Positions 17,826 through 26,429 of a stretch of DNA of 64,000 bases are shown here, piece after piece (the stretch's first letter is position 1; each line of letters opens with the position of its first letter). The notes below the pieces were generated by a model. That model saw only the letters and a program-made list of their open reading frames with translations, did no database searches and was not told where the DNA came from. Source of the stretch: Streptomyces beigongshangae (GTDB taxonomy: Bacteria; Actinomycetota; Actinomycetes; Streptomycetales; Streptomycetaceae); contig NZ_JAHKJW010000001.1 of NCBI RefSeq assembly GCF_019710745.1, forward strand, positions 62,001 to 126,000, given 5' to 3'. Position numbers and translations under genes: made by a program.

Positions 17826-19451
17826 ATGATGGATCTCGTCATCCGTGACGTGGACGTCGTCGACGGCGGTGGGGGCCCCTCCTACCGGGCCGACGTGGGC
17901 ATCGAGGGCGGCCGGATCACGGCCGTGGTGCAGGAGGCGGCCGCCGCCGGGTGCCAGCGGCCGGTCGCCCGGCGCGTGCTGGACGCCGAGGGTCTCGTGC
18001 TGACCCCGGGCTTCATCGACATGCACGCGCACAGCGACCTCGCCCTGCTGCGGGACCCCGACCACAGCGCGAAGGCGGCCCAGGGCGTCACGCTGGAGGT
18101 CATCGGGCAGGACGGGCTGTCCTACGCGCCGGTGGACGACCGCACGCTCCCCGAGGTCCGCAAGGCGATCACCGGCTGGAACGGCGGCGGGGACGACATC
18201 GACTTCACCTGGCGGTCGGTGGGCGAGTACCTGGACCGCCTGGACCACGGCTTCGACGGCGAGGGCATCGCCGTGAACGCCGCCTACCTGATCCCGCAGG
18301 GCGCCGTGCGCATGCTGGCCGTCGGCTGGGACGACCGCGGGGCGACGCCGGAGGAGCTGGACCGGATGCGGCGGCTGGTCGCCGACGGGATGCGGGAGGG
18401 CGCGGTCGGCATGTCGTCCGGCCTCACGTACACCCCCGGCATGTACGCCGGGGACGCCGAGCTGACGGAGCTGTGCCGGGTGGTCGCGGAGTACGGCGGC
18501 TACTACTGCCCGCACCACCGCTCGTACGGGGCCGGCGCCCTGGACGCCTACCGGGAGATGGTGGACCTGACGCGCGAGGCCGGCTGCGCCCTCCACCTCG
18601 CGCACGCCACCATGAACTTCGGCGTGAACAAGGGGAAGGGCGCCGACCTGCTGGCACTCGTCGACGAGGCGCTCGCGGGCGGGGCGGACATCAGCCTGGA
18701 CACCTATCCGTACACCCCCGGCTGTACGACGCTCGTGGCGCTGCTGCCCAGCTGGGCGGGCGAGGGCGGTCCGGCGGCGGTCCTCGACCGGCTGCGGGAC
18801 GGGGACACCGCCGAGCGGATCCGCCACCACATGGAGGTGGTGGGGTCGGACGGGTGCCACGGTGTGCCGGTGGAGTGGGAGACCATCGAGATCTCGGGCG
18901 TGACCGACCAGGCGCTCGCGTCCTACGTGGGCCGCACGGTCCGGGAGTCGGCGGACGCGCGCGGCGAGGCCCCCTGGACCGTCGCCCGCAGGCTGCTGCT
19001 CGACGACGGGCTCGGCTCGACGATCCTCCAGCACGTGGGCCACGAGGAGAACGTACGGACGATCATGCGGCACCGCGTCCACACCGGCGGCTCGGACGGC
19101 ATCCTCCAGGGCGACAAGCCGCACCCGCGCGCGTACGGCACGTTCCCGCAGTACCTCGGCCGGTACGTGCGGGAGCTGGGCGTCCTCGGTCTGGAGGAGT
19201 GCGTCGCCCACCTCACCTCACGGCCCGCGGCCCGGCTGCGGCTGCCCGACCGGGGCCTGGTCCGCGAGGGCTACCGCGCCGACCTGGTCCTCCTCGACCC
19301 GCGGACGGTCGCCGCGGGCGCGACCTTCGACGCCCCCCGCACGCTGCCGACCGGCATCCCGCACGTCCTGATCGACGGCCGGTTCGTCATCGAGGACGGC
19401 CGCCGGACGGATGTGCTGGCGGGACGGGCGGTCCGCCGCACCACCGGCTGA
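17826..19451 (+). CDS. N-acyl-D-amino-acid deacylase (amidohydrolase superfamily)
   Basis: The 541-residue protein is a D-aminoacylase-like amidohydrolase. PGFIDMHAHSD (residues 61-71) supplies the first metal ligands, YYCPHHR and LHLAHATM (around 220-265) supply later ones, and GGSDGILQG near the end contains the catalytic Asp. Members remove acyl groups from N-acyl-D-amino acids or N-acyl-D-aminosugar derivatives. The start lies 9 bp after the deaminase stop with a short ribosome-binding site, so the two enzymes form an operon. The order deacylase then deaminase suggests consecutive steps on an N-acetylated substrate. Confidence 0.85.
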   Translation: MMDLVIRDVDVVDGGGGPSYRADVGIEGGRITAVVQEAAAAGCQRPVARRVLDAEGLVLTPGFIDMHAHSDLALLRDPDHSAKAAQGVTLEVIGQDGLSYAPVDDRTLPEVRKAITGWNGGGDDIDFTWRSVGEYLDRLDHGFDGEGIAVNAAYLIPQGAVRMLAVGWDDRGATPEELDRMRRLVADGMREGAVGMSSGLTYTPGMYAGDAELTELCRVVAEYGGYYCPHHRSYGAGALDAYREMVDLTREAGCALHLAHATMNFGVNKGKGADLLALVDEALAGGADISLDTYPYTPGCTTLVALLPSWAGEGGPAAVLDRLRDGDTAERIRHHMEVVGSDGCHGVPVEWETIEISGVTDQALASYVGRTVRESADARGEAPWTVARRLLLDDGLGSTILQHVGHEENVRTIMRHRVHTGGSDGILQGDKPHPRAYGTFPQYLGRYVRELGVLGLEECVAHLTSRPAARLRLPDRGLVREGYRADLVLLDPRTVAAGATFDAPRTLPTGIPHVLIDGRFVIEDGRRTDVLAGRAVRRTTG

Positions 19452-19469
19452 CCGCCCGCCGCCGGCCGG

Positions 19470-20306
19470 TCACGGCTTGGGCAGGGTGCAGCCGCTCGCG
19501 CTCAGGTCGAGCTTGCTGTCGAGGCCGAAGCAGGCGGGGATCTGGTAGGTCTGCTGGCCGTAGTTGATGCCGGCGCGGACGGTGACGGTGCCGTTCGCGT
19601 CGACCTCGCAGGGGTTGTTCTCGGTGCAGCGTCCGCCGTCCTCGTTGCCGGTGTTGTTGACGGCGACGACGTCGCCGGTGGCGTCGTCGATCACGGGCGA
19701 GCCGGAGGTGCCGCCGACGGTCCGGCAGGCGGAGGTGTAGCGGACCGAGTCCTTCCAGGTCCAGCCGCCCTCCTTGAGGCGGTGGGCGAAGCCGTCTATG
19801 GCGCAGCTGTAGGTGCGCTTCCAGTAGCCGGAGACGACCGTGATGGCCCGGCCGGCGGCCGGGCGGCTGTCGTCCAGCGTCAGCGGGCTGATCCCGTACG
19901 AGCTCCTGATCTGCCCGTACGTGGTGGTGAGCTGGTAGAGCGAGACGTCCGTGTCGGTCATCGTGGCATATGTGATCTTGCTGGCGCGGAGGGTGGCGAC
20001 GCGGGTGCCGGCGGCGTTCAGCAGGCCGAAGGTGCGGCTGGAGGCCCGGTCGACGATGACCTGGCCGGCGGCCGGGAAGCCGGTCTCCAGACAGTGGCCG
20101 TTCGACATCACCAGCGCCGGGTCGTCGTCCTGCGAGTCCGGGAGGCGCACGACGGAGCCGGAGCAGTTGCTGAGCGAGACGGTGCCGGCGAAGGTGACGG
20201 CCGCCGGTTCCGCGGCGACCGACGGCTCCGCGGCGGCCGCCGGTGCCGCCAGGCCCGTCCCGGCGGTCACCAGGGCTCCGAGCACGGCAAGGAGAGGCTT
20301 CTTCAT
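19470..20306 (-). CDS. Secreted trypsin-like serine protease
   Basis: The 278-residue product has a Sec signal peptide (1-26, cleavage after APAAAA). It then has a chymotrypsin-fold protease with His71 (SNGHC), Asp120 (TDTDVSLYQ) and Ser201 (GGTSGSP), plus several cysteines suitable for disulfides. GAGGGGA lies six bases before the ATG. Its stop codon is only 18 bp from the convergent deacylase stop, so it is probably an independent extracellular protease gene. Confidence 0.85.
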   Translation of the reverse strand: MKKPLLAVLGALVTAGTGLAAPAAAAEPSVAAEPAAVTFAGTVSLSNCSGSVVRLPDSQDDDPALVMSNGHCLETGFPAAGQVIVDRASSRTFGLLNAAGTRVATLRASKITYATMTDTDVSLYQLTTTYGQIRSSYGISPLTLDDSRPAAGRAITVVSGYWKRTYSCAIDGFAHRLKEGGWTWKDSVRYTSACRTVGGTSGSPVIDDATGDVVAVNNTGNEDGGRCTENNPCEVDANGTVTVRAGINYGQQTYQIPACFGLDSKLDLSASGCTLPKP

Positions 20307-20562
20307 GTGGGGGTCCCCTCGTACGACGCGAGCGGCCGGAGGTCTTCCGGCGGCTTCTCGTATGGCTTCACGCATGGGTTCACGTTTTGTCATGCGCATT
20401 GTGAGGCGACCGACCCACCCCGACAAGAACCCGAATCAAGCCGCCCGCACCCGCGAAGCGCGCGGGGCCGCGAGGCGGCCGGGCGCCGGGCACCCGCCCC
20501 GCACGTCTCACGTGGCGGGAAACACTCCGCGCGAACCACGGCCCGGCCGTAAGCTCGCGGGC

Positions 20563-21774
20563 ATGCAGGTGATCCAGTCGACCAAGCTCGCCAACGTCTG
20601 TTACGAGATCCGGGGCCCGGTGCTCGAGGAGGCGATGCGGCTGGAAGCGGCAGGTCATCGCATCCTGAAGCTGAACACCGGCAACCCCGCCGCGTTCGGC
20701 TTCGACTGCCCGCCGGAGATCCTGGAGGACATCCTCCGCAACGTCTCCTCCGCGCACGGGTACGGCGACGCGAAGGGCCTGCTCGCGGCGCGCCGGGCCG
20801 TGGTCATGCACAACCAGACCCTCGGCATCGAGACGGACGTCGAGCACGTCTTCATCGGCAACGGCGTGTCCGAGCTGATCGTGATGGCGATGCAGGGCCT
20901 GCTGGACGACGGCGACGAGGTGCTCGTACCGGCGCCGGACTACCCCCTGTGGACCGCCGCCGTCTCCCTCTCCGGCGGCACCGCCGTGCACTACCGCTGC
21001 GACGAGCAGTCCGACTGGATGCCCGATCTCGCCGACGTGGAGCGGAAGGTCACCGACCGCACCAAGGCGATCGTGATCATCAACCCGAACAACCCGACCG
21101 GCGCGGTCTACGACGAGGCGATGCTGCGCGGGCTCACCGACATCGCCCGCCGCCACAACCTGCTGGTCTGCTCGGACGAGATCTACGACAAGATCCTGTA
21201 CGACGAGGCCGTGCACACCCCGACCGCCAAGGTCGCCCCGGACCTGCTGACGCTCACCTTCAACGGCATGTCGAAGGCGTACCGCGTGGCCGGGTACCGG
21301 GTCGGCTGGATGGCGATCTCGGGACCCCGGGCGCACGCCGACTCGTACATCGAGGGGCTGACGATCCTCGCCAACATGCGGCTGTGCGCGAACATGCCCG
21401 GCCAGCACGGTGTGGTCGCCGCCCTCAGCGGCCGCCAGACCGTCAAGGACCTCGTGCTCCCCGGCGGGCGGCTGCGGGAGCAGCGGGACGTGGCGCACGC
21501 GCTGCTGACGCAGATCCCGGGTGTGACGTGCGTGAAGCCGAAGGGGGCGCTCTACCTCTTCCCGCGCCTGGACCCGAAGGTCTTCAAGATCAAGGACGAC
21601 CGGCGGATGGTGCTGGACCTGCTGCGGACCGAGAAGATCATGGTGGTGCAGGGCACCGGCTTCAACTGGCCGGAACCGGACCACTTCCGGGTCGTCACCC
21701 TGCCCACGGCGCGGGACCTGACGGACGCGGTGACACGGATCGGCACCTTCCTGGACGGGTACGGGCAGAGCTGA
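20563..21774 (+). CDS. AlaA-like pyridoxal-phosphate aminotransferase (class I/II)
   Basis: The 403-residue enzyme is closest in pattern to alanine-synthesising glutamate-pyruvate transaminases (AlaA/AlaC). Recognisable parts are the NTGNPAAFGFDCPPEI start region, NPNNPTGAVY for PLP and substrate contacts, and the Schiff-base lysine Lys238 in MSKAYRVAGYRVGW. It should move amino groups between alanine/pyruvate and glutamate in the cytoplasm. Start at ATG 20563. The 256-bp gap to the divergent protease gene holds its promoter, which is not obvious. Confidence 0.85.
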   Translation: MQVIQSTKLANVCYEIRGPVLEEAMRLEAAGHRILKLNTGNPAAFGFDCPPEILEDILRNVSSAHGYGDAKGLLAARRAVVMHNQTLGIETDVEHVFIGNGVSELIVMAMQGLLDDGDEVLVPAPDYPLWTAAVSLSGGTAVHYRCDEQSDWMPDLADVERKVTDRTKAIVIINPNNPTGAVYDEAMLRGLTDIARRHNLLVCSDEIYDKILYDEAVHTPTAKVAPDLLTLTFNGMSKAYRVAGYRVGWMAISGPRAHADSYIEGLTILANMRLCANMPGQHGVVAALSGRQTVKDLVLPGGRLREQRDVAHALLTQIPGVTCVKPKGALYLFPRLDPKVFKIKDDRRMVLDLLRTEKIMVVQGTGFNWPEPDHFRVVTLPTARDLTDAVTRIGTFLDGYGQS

Positions 21775-21842
21775 CGCGGGTGGGGTGCGCGGCGGTCCGG
21801 AATCACTTCCCGAGCCTGCGCAACTTTAGACGAAATCCAAGC

Positions 21843-21874
21843 TAGGATGGCTTCCTGTCAGGACACAGGAGGCC
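21843..21874 (+). promoter_or_regulatory. Putative -10 box and SD-sequestering leader hairpin
   Basis: TAGGAT at 21843-21848 is a good -10 hexamer. GGCTTCCTGT (21849-21858) can pair over ten positions, with one G:U, with ACAGGAGGCC (21865-21874), which contains the AGGAGG ribosome-binding site of the next gene. The structure could restrain its translation. Confidence 0.4.
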
Positions 21875-21881
21875 ATCTCCC

Positions 21882-22310
21882 ATGTACGAACCGATACGCA
21901 CCAAGTCGGTGCACTCGATGGCCGGCACCGCCGACTTCCCCCACCGGTCGCGCGAGGAGGAGCTGGACATCCAGCTCGCCGGTCATCTGGCGGCACTGCT
22001 CACGGTCACGGACGAGCTCCGTGGTCTCGAACCGTCCGCCGAGCTCGACGCCGCCGCGGAGCGGCTGGCCGAGCAGGTGACCCGGCTGCGCGGCGGGCGT
22101 CCGCCGGTCCGTGCGGCCGTCGCCGCGAGCGAGGGCGCGGCACTGCCCGTGGGACTGCACCGGCGGGCGCACGCGCTCGCCGGCCGCGCTCTCGTCGTCG
22201 CGGCGTCCCGTGCGGACACGGCGGTCGCGATCCTGGCCGCCGAGCGCATGGACGCGCACACGGCGGCCGTCGGGACGGCCGTCACGGCACCGGCGCTCAG
22301 CGCTCACTGA
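21882..22310 (+). CDS. Conserved hypothetical Ala-rich protein
   Basis: The 142-residue protein is not recognised functionally. It is predicted to be all-helical and soluble. It opens with a basic-polar segment (MYEPIRTKSVHSMAGTADFP) and continues with amphipathic Ala/Leu/Arg helices that could form a four-helix bundle. Its AGGAGG ribosome-binding site is buried in a leader hairpin. It is followed by a very strong bidirectional terminator shared with pckG. Confidence 0.65.
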   Translation: MYEPIRTKSVHSMAGTADFPHRSREEELDIQLAGHLAALLTVTDELRGLEPSAELDAAAERLAEQVTRLRGGRPPVRAAVAASEGAALPVGLHRRAHALAGRALVVAASRADTAVAILAAERMDAHTAAVGTAVTAPALSAH

Positions 22311-22393
22311 ACCGCCCCCCCTCGGAGCCTCCGGGCTCCTCCGATCGGCCCCGGCCCGCGCGTACCCGCAGCGACGTGCGGGCCGGGCGCCCC

Positions 22394-22444
22394 GCGCATC
22401 GGGAAGGGCCGCACCCTGTCGGGGTGCGGCCCTTCCCGATGCGC
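22394..22444. terminator. Bidirectional terminator with 23-bp perfect arms
   Basis: Bases 22394-22416 are the exact reverse complement of 22422-22444, with a 5-base loop. The hairpin separates the rightward Ala-rich gene from the convergent pckG. Confidence 0.9.
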
Positions 22445-22512
22445 GTCCGTCGTTCGCCGTGCGGGCCGGTGGGGCCTGTCGCGCGATCCCCCGCGCCCCT
22501 GGGAGCCCTGGC

Positions 22513-24351
22513 CTAGCCCAGGCGCTTCACCAGCGCCCGGTACTCGTCCCAGAGTTCCGCCGGCGTGTGGTCGCCGAACGTGTTCAGGTGGTCCGGCACC
22601 AGCGCCGCCTCCTCGCGCCAGACCTCCGTGTCGACCGTGAGGAGGAAGTCCAGCTCGGCCTCGGAGAGGTCGAGTCCCTCCGTGTCGAGGGCGCCCTTCG
22701 CCGGCAGCACGCCGATCGGGGTCTCGACCCCCTCGGCCCGTCCGTCCAGCCGGTCCACGATCCACTTCAGGACCCGGCTGTTCTCGCCGAAGCCGGGCCA
22801 CACGAACGCGCCCTCGTCGTTCTTGCGGAACCAGTTGACGTAGTAGATCCTCGGGAGCTTCGTGCGGTCCCTGCCCTTGGCGACGTCGATCCAGTGGCCC
22901 ATGTAGTCGCCCATGTTGTAGCCGCAGAACGGCAGCATGGCGAACGGGTCGCGGCGCAGCTCACCGACCTTGCCCTCGGCGGCGGCGGTCTTCTCGGAGG
23001 CGACGTTCGCGCCGAGGAAGACGCCGTGGTTCCAGTCGAAGGACTCCGTCACCAGCGGGACGGCCGTGGCGCGGCGCCCGCCGAAGAGGATCGCGGAGAT
23101 CGGCACACCCCGGGGGTCCTCCCACTCGGGCGCGATGATCGGGCACTGGGCGGCGGGGACCGTGAAGCGGGCGTTCGGGTGGGCGGCGGGGGTGCCCGAC
23201 TCCGGCGTCCAGTCGTTGCCCTTCCAGTCCGTGAGGTGGGCCGGGGCCTCCTCCGTCATGCCCTCCCACCAGACGTCGCCCTCGTCGGTCAGGGCGACGT
23301 TCGTGAAGACGGAGTTGCCCCACAGCGTCTTCATCGCGTTGGCGTTGGTGTGCTCACCGGTGCCGGGCGCGACCCCGAAGAAACCGGCCTCGGGGTTGAT
23401 GGCGTACAGGCGTCCGTCCTCGCCGAAGCGCATCCAGGCGATGTCGTCGCCGATGGTCTCCACGGTCCAGCCGCGGACCGTGGGCTCCAGCATCGCGAGG
23501 TTCGTCTTGCCGCAGGCGCTGGGGAAGGCGGCGGCCACGTACTTCGGCTCCCCCTGCGGGGGCGTGAGCTTCAGGATCAGCATGTGCTCGGCCAGCCAGC
23601 CCTCGTCACGGGCCATGACGGAGGCGATGCGCAGCGCGTAGCACTTCTTGCCGAGCAGCGCGTTGCCGCCGTAGCCGGAGCCGTACGACCAGATCTCACG
23701 GGTCTCCGGGAAGTGGGAGATGTACTTCGTGGAGTTGCAGGGCCACGGCACGTCGGCCTCGCCCTCGGCCAGCGGCGCCCCGAGCGTGTGCACGGCACGC
23801 ACGAAGAATCCGTCGGAGCCGAGTTCGTCCAGGACCGGCCGTCCCATCCGGGTCATGGTGCGCATGGAGACGGCCACGTACGCCGAGTCGGTGATCTCCA
23901 CACCGATGGCGGAGAGGTCGGAGCCCAGGGGTCCCATGCAGAACGGGACGACGTACATCGTCCGGCCGCGCATCGAGCCGCGGAAGATCCCCCCGTTGCC
24001 CTCCTTGCCCTGGAAGACCTCCCGCATCTCGGCGGGGTCCTTCCAGTGGTTGGTCGGGCCGGCGTCCTCCTCCTTCTCGGAGCAGATGAACGTGCGGTCC
24101 TCCACCCGGGCGACGTCGGAGGGGTCGGAGGCCGCGTAGTACGAGTTCGGGCGCAGCACCGGGTCGAGCTTCCGGAAGGTGCCCTTGCGGACGAGCTCCT
24201 CGCTCAGCCGCTCGTACTCGGCCTCCGAACCGTCACACCAGACCACGCTGTCCGGCTGCGTCAGTTCGGCGATCTCGTTGACCCACGAGACCAGTTCCTT
24301 GTGGGTGGTGGGGACGGTGGTCGAAGGGGGAGCCGCGATATCGCGCGCCAC
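22513..24351 (-). CDS. pckG: Phosphoenolpyruvate carboxykinase (GTP)
   Basis: The enzyme converts oxaloacetate plus GTP to phosphoenolpyruvate and CO2 at the start of gluconeogenesis. The 612-residue product shows the PEPCK phosphate loop with [12 protein letters not shown], the metal-site DDIAWMRF, and GTP-type features such as [18 protein letters not shown]. The GTG start at 24351 is chosen because AGGAG precedes it by six bases and the length then matches the family; an upstream ATG at 24471 would add 40 basic, unrelated residues. Confidence 0.95.
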   Translation of the reverse strand: MARDIAAPPSTTVPTTHKELVSWVNEIAELTQPDSVVWCDGSEAEYERLSEELVRKGTFRKLDPVLRPNSYYAASDPSDVARVEDRTFICSEKEEDAGPTNHWKDPAEMREVFQGKEGNGGIFRGSMRGRTMYVVPFCMGPLGSDLSAIGVEITDSAYVAVSMRTMTRMGRPVLDELGSDGFFVRAVHTLGAPLAEGEADVPWPCNSTKYISHFPETREIWSYGSGYGGNALLGKKCYALRIASVMARDEGWLAEHMLILKLTPPQGEPKYVAAAFPSACGKTNLAMLEPTVRGWTVETIGDDIAWMRFGEDGRLYAINPEAGFFGVAPGTGEHTNANAMKTLWGNSVFTNVALTDEGDVWWEGMTEEAPAHLTDWKGNDWTPESGTPAAHPNARFTVPAAQCPIIAPEWEDPRGVPISAILFGGRRATAVPLVTESFDWNHGVFLGANVASEKTAAAEGKVGELRRDPFAMLPFCGYNMGDYMGHWIDVAKGRDRTKLPRIYYVNWFRKNDEGAFVWPGFGENSRVLKWIVDRLDGRAEGVETPIGVLPAKGALDTEGLDLSEAELDFLLTVDTEVWREEAALVPDHLNTFGDHTPAELWDEYRALVKRLG

Positions 24352-24698
24352 GATCGCTCCTAGATGAGGGGTTTTTGTTTTGGGTGCCCCGTGGGGGCCG
24401 CGACCCGGATGCTTCACATGACCGGCCCGCACCGGGTCCTTCCGGTGCATATCGATCTCCTTGGCGCTCATCCGGTGCCGACCGCACTCATTTGATCATC
24501 CGACGGCTGCGCGCATATGTCCAGAGGACCTCACACTTGAGCGGCGTGAGCATCACCACTTGTCGCCGGATGTGTACAAAGTGCCACCTCTGTCCACCGG
24601 GCACCGCCTCCCGACACGCGCCGGACACCGGACGCCCGACGACGCCCTCACGGGGGGAGCGGCACGTAACCTACGGTTCCGTAGGTACGATGGTCGGT
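24352..24698. other. Divergent intergenic region, pckG / hemolysin III
   Basis: Promoters for pckG and the hemolysin III gene must lie here. The only clear element is the palindrome at 24669-24686. No additional gene is supported. Confidence 0.5.
24669..24686. promoter_or_regulatory. 18-bp palindromic operator candidate before the hemolysin III gene
   Basis: ACCTACGG and CCGTAGGT form a perfect 8-bp inverted repeat with a TT centre. It ends only 4-13 bp before the two candidate start codons (24690, 24699), so it would overlap the transcription or translation start. The geometry is typical of TetR-family operators. The regulator is not adjacent. Confidence 0.5.
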
Positions 24699-25412
24699 AT
24701 GACTGCGCCCAGTTCCGACGCCTCTACGGACACGCCTGTCGTCGACCGTGTCGCCGAAGCGCTCTCCCTGCCGCACCCGGTGAAACCGCACCTGCGCGGG
24801 TGGCTGCACGCCGGGATGTTCCCGGTCGTCCTCGTCTCCGGCCTGGTGCTGACCGTCCTCGCCGACTCGGCCCGGGCCCGCGCCTCCTGCGCGGTCTTCG
24901 TGCTGACGGCCTGTCTGCTGTTCGGGGTCAGCGCGATCTACCACCGCGGTACGTGGAGCCCGCGCATGGACGGTGTCCTGCGAAGACTCGACCACGCGAA
25001 CATCTTCCTCATCATCGCGGGCTCGTACACACCGCTGACCATGCTGCTGCTCCCGGAGAGCAAGGGCCGCTGGCTCCTGTGGGGCATCTGGTGCGCCGCG
25101 ATCGCGGGCATCGCCTTCCGCGTCTTCTGGATCGGCGCGCCGCGCTGGCTCTACACCCCCTGCTACATCGCGATGGGCTGGGCGGCGGTCTTCTTCCTCC
25201 CCGACTTCATGCGGACCGGCGGCGTCGCCGTCCTGGTCCTCGTGATCGTGGGCGGGCTGCTCTACAGCGCGGGCGGCGTGATCTACGCGCTGAAGCGGCC
25301 CGACCCGTCACCGCGGTGGTTCGGCTTCCACGAGGTCTTCCACTCGCTGACCCTCGCGGCGTTCATCGCGCACTACATCGCCATCTCGATGGTGGCGTAC
25401 CGGTACGAGTGA
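24699..25412 (+). CDS. Hemolysin III / PAQR-family membrane protein
   Basis: The 237-residue protein has seven hydrophobic helices and the family's conserved motifs: SAIYHRG after the second helix, RLDHANIFLIIAGSYTP, and FHEVFHSLTLAAFIAHY in the last helices. The conserved His and Asp residues resemble the metal site of PAQR/alkaline-ceramidase relatives. Cellular role is not established for bacterial members; lipid or membrane homeostasis is the usual suggestion. The ATG at 24699 or the in-frame ATG at 24690 (three codons longer) may be the start; neither has a strong ribosome-binding site. Confidence 0.85.
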   Translation: MTAPSSDASTDTPVVDRVAEALSLPHPVKPHLRGWLHAGMFPVVLVSGLVLTVLADSARARASCAVFVLTACLLFGVSAIYHRGTWSPRMDGVLRRLDHANIFLIIAGSYTPLTMLLLPESKGRWLLWGIWCAAIAGIAFRVFWIGAPRWLYTPCYIAMGWAAVFFLPDFMRTGGVAVLVLVIVGGLLYSAGGVIYALKRPDPSPRWFGFHEVFHSLTLAAFIAHYIAISMVAYRYE

Positions 25413-25509
25413 CCACGGCGGTCTCCCGCCCCTCCTCCTCCCTCTTCTCCCCTTCCCCCTCCCCCTCCCCCTCCTCCGGCCCCTGCCCTGCCCTGCCCTG
25501 CCCGCAACG

Positions 25510-25534
25510 GCCCCACCGCACGGCGCGGTGGGGC
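25510..25534. terminator. Hairpin terminator after the hemolysin III gene
   Basis: GCCCCACCGC (25510-25519) pairs with GCGGTGGGGC (25525-25534) across a 5-base loop. It follows a long C/T tract (about 25425-25500) that includes CTGCC repeats. Confidence 0.7.
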
Positions 25535-25582
25535 TCTTCCGTGCGGTCCTCCGCGGGCCTGCCCCCATGGCATCCTGACCCG

Positions 25583-26383
25583 GTGAACGGACCCGAGATC
25601 CATGTCGACTTCGCCCCCGGGCTGCGGGTGTTCGTCCCGCACGGACGCCGGTCGGGAGCCACGCCGGTCGCCACCGACGGCTCCTCCACGCTCGGCCATG
25701 TCGTCGAGTCGCTCGGCGTTCCGCTGACCGAGGTCGGCGGGCTCGTGGTGGACGGGCGCGCGGTGGCCGTCTCCCACGTACCGCTCGCGGGCGAGTCCGT
25801 CTCGGTACGGGCGGTCCCGCGGCCGCAGCGGGTGCCGGGCGCCCCGCTGCGGTTCCTGCTCGACGTCCACCTGGGCACGCTGGCCCGCCGGCTGCGGCTG
25901 CTCGGTGTCGACGCGGCGTACGAGTCCCTGGACATCGGTGACCCCGCGCTGGCCACGAGGTCCGCGGCCGAGCGGCGGGTGATGCTCAGCCGGGACCGGG
26001 GACTGCTGCGGCGGCGGGAGCTGTGGGCCGGGGCGTTCGTCTACAGCACACGGCCGGACGAACAGCTGCGGGACGTACTGGGACGGTTCGCGCCGCCGCT
26101 GCGGCCGTGGAGCCGGTGCACCGCGTGCAACGGGGTGCTGCGGGCGGCCTCGAAGGACGAGATCGCCGGGCAGCTCGAAGGGGGGACGCGGCGGTCGTAC
26201 GACGTGTTCGCGCGGTGCGGGGAGTGCGGGCGGGCGTACTGGCGGGGAGCCCACCACGCGCAGCTCGAAGGGATCGTCGGGCGGGCCCTCGCGGAGTTCG
26301 GCTCCGAGGACTCCGAGAGCTCCGAGGACTCCGAGGAGGCTCCTCTCGGGTTGGGTTCCGGGAGCTCCGGGGATCCGGCGTGA
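25583..26383 (+). CDS. Mut7-C RNase domain protein with N-terminal ubiquitin-like (MoaD/ThiS) domain
   Basis: The 266-residue protein begins with a beta-grasp domain (about 4-82, including GRAVAVSHVPLAGESVSVRAVP). It continues with a Mut7-C PIN-like RNase domain (from RFLLDVHLGTLARRLRLLGVD) and a zinc ribbon made by CTAC and CGEC. Mut7-C proteins are thought to be RNases, but the bacterial substrate is unknown. The last 25 residues are Ser/Glu/Gly low complexity, encoded by GAG-GAC-TCC repeats. The start is GTG 25583; there is no ATG in frame nearby. Confidence 0.8.
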   Translation: MNGPEIHVDFAPGLRVFVPHGRRSGATPVATDGSSTLGHVVESLGVPLTEVGGLVVDGRAVAVSHVPLAGESVSVRAVPRPQRVPGAPLRFLLDVHLGTLARRLRLLGVDAAYESLDIGDPALATRSAAERRVMLSRDRGLLRRRELWAGAFVYSTRPDEQLRDVLGRFAPPLRPWSRCTACNGVLRAASKDEIAGQLEGGTRRSYDVFARCGECGRAYWRGAHHAQLEGIVGRALAEFGSEDSESSEDSEEAPLGLGSGSSGDPA

Positions 26384-26403
26384 GGTGTAAGAGCACGGGG
26401 ATG

Positions 26404-26428
26404 CGGGGGGCGCGATCGGCGCCCCCCG
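26404..26428. terminator. Hairpin between convergent genes
   Basis: CGGGGGGCGC (26404-26413) pairs with GCGCCCCCCG (26419-26428) across five bases. It lies exactly between the Mut7-C and thioredoxin-domain gene stops. Confidence 0.7.
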
Positions 26429-26429
26429 T

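Noticed and set aside
16482..19211. 909-codon minus-strand open frame across the deaminase and deacylase genes
   Set aside because: It is antisense to two well-recognised enzymes and has the composition of a GC-bias shadow, with no domain or ribosome-binding site.
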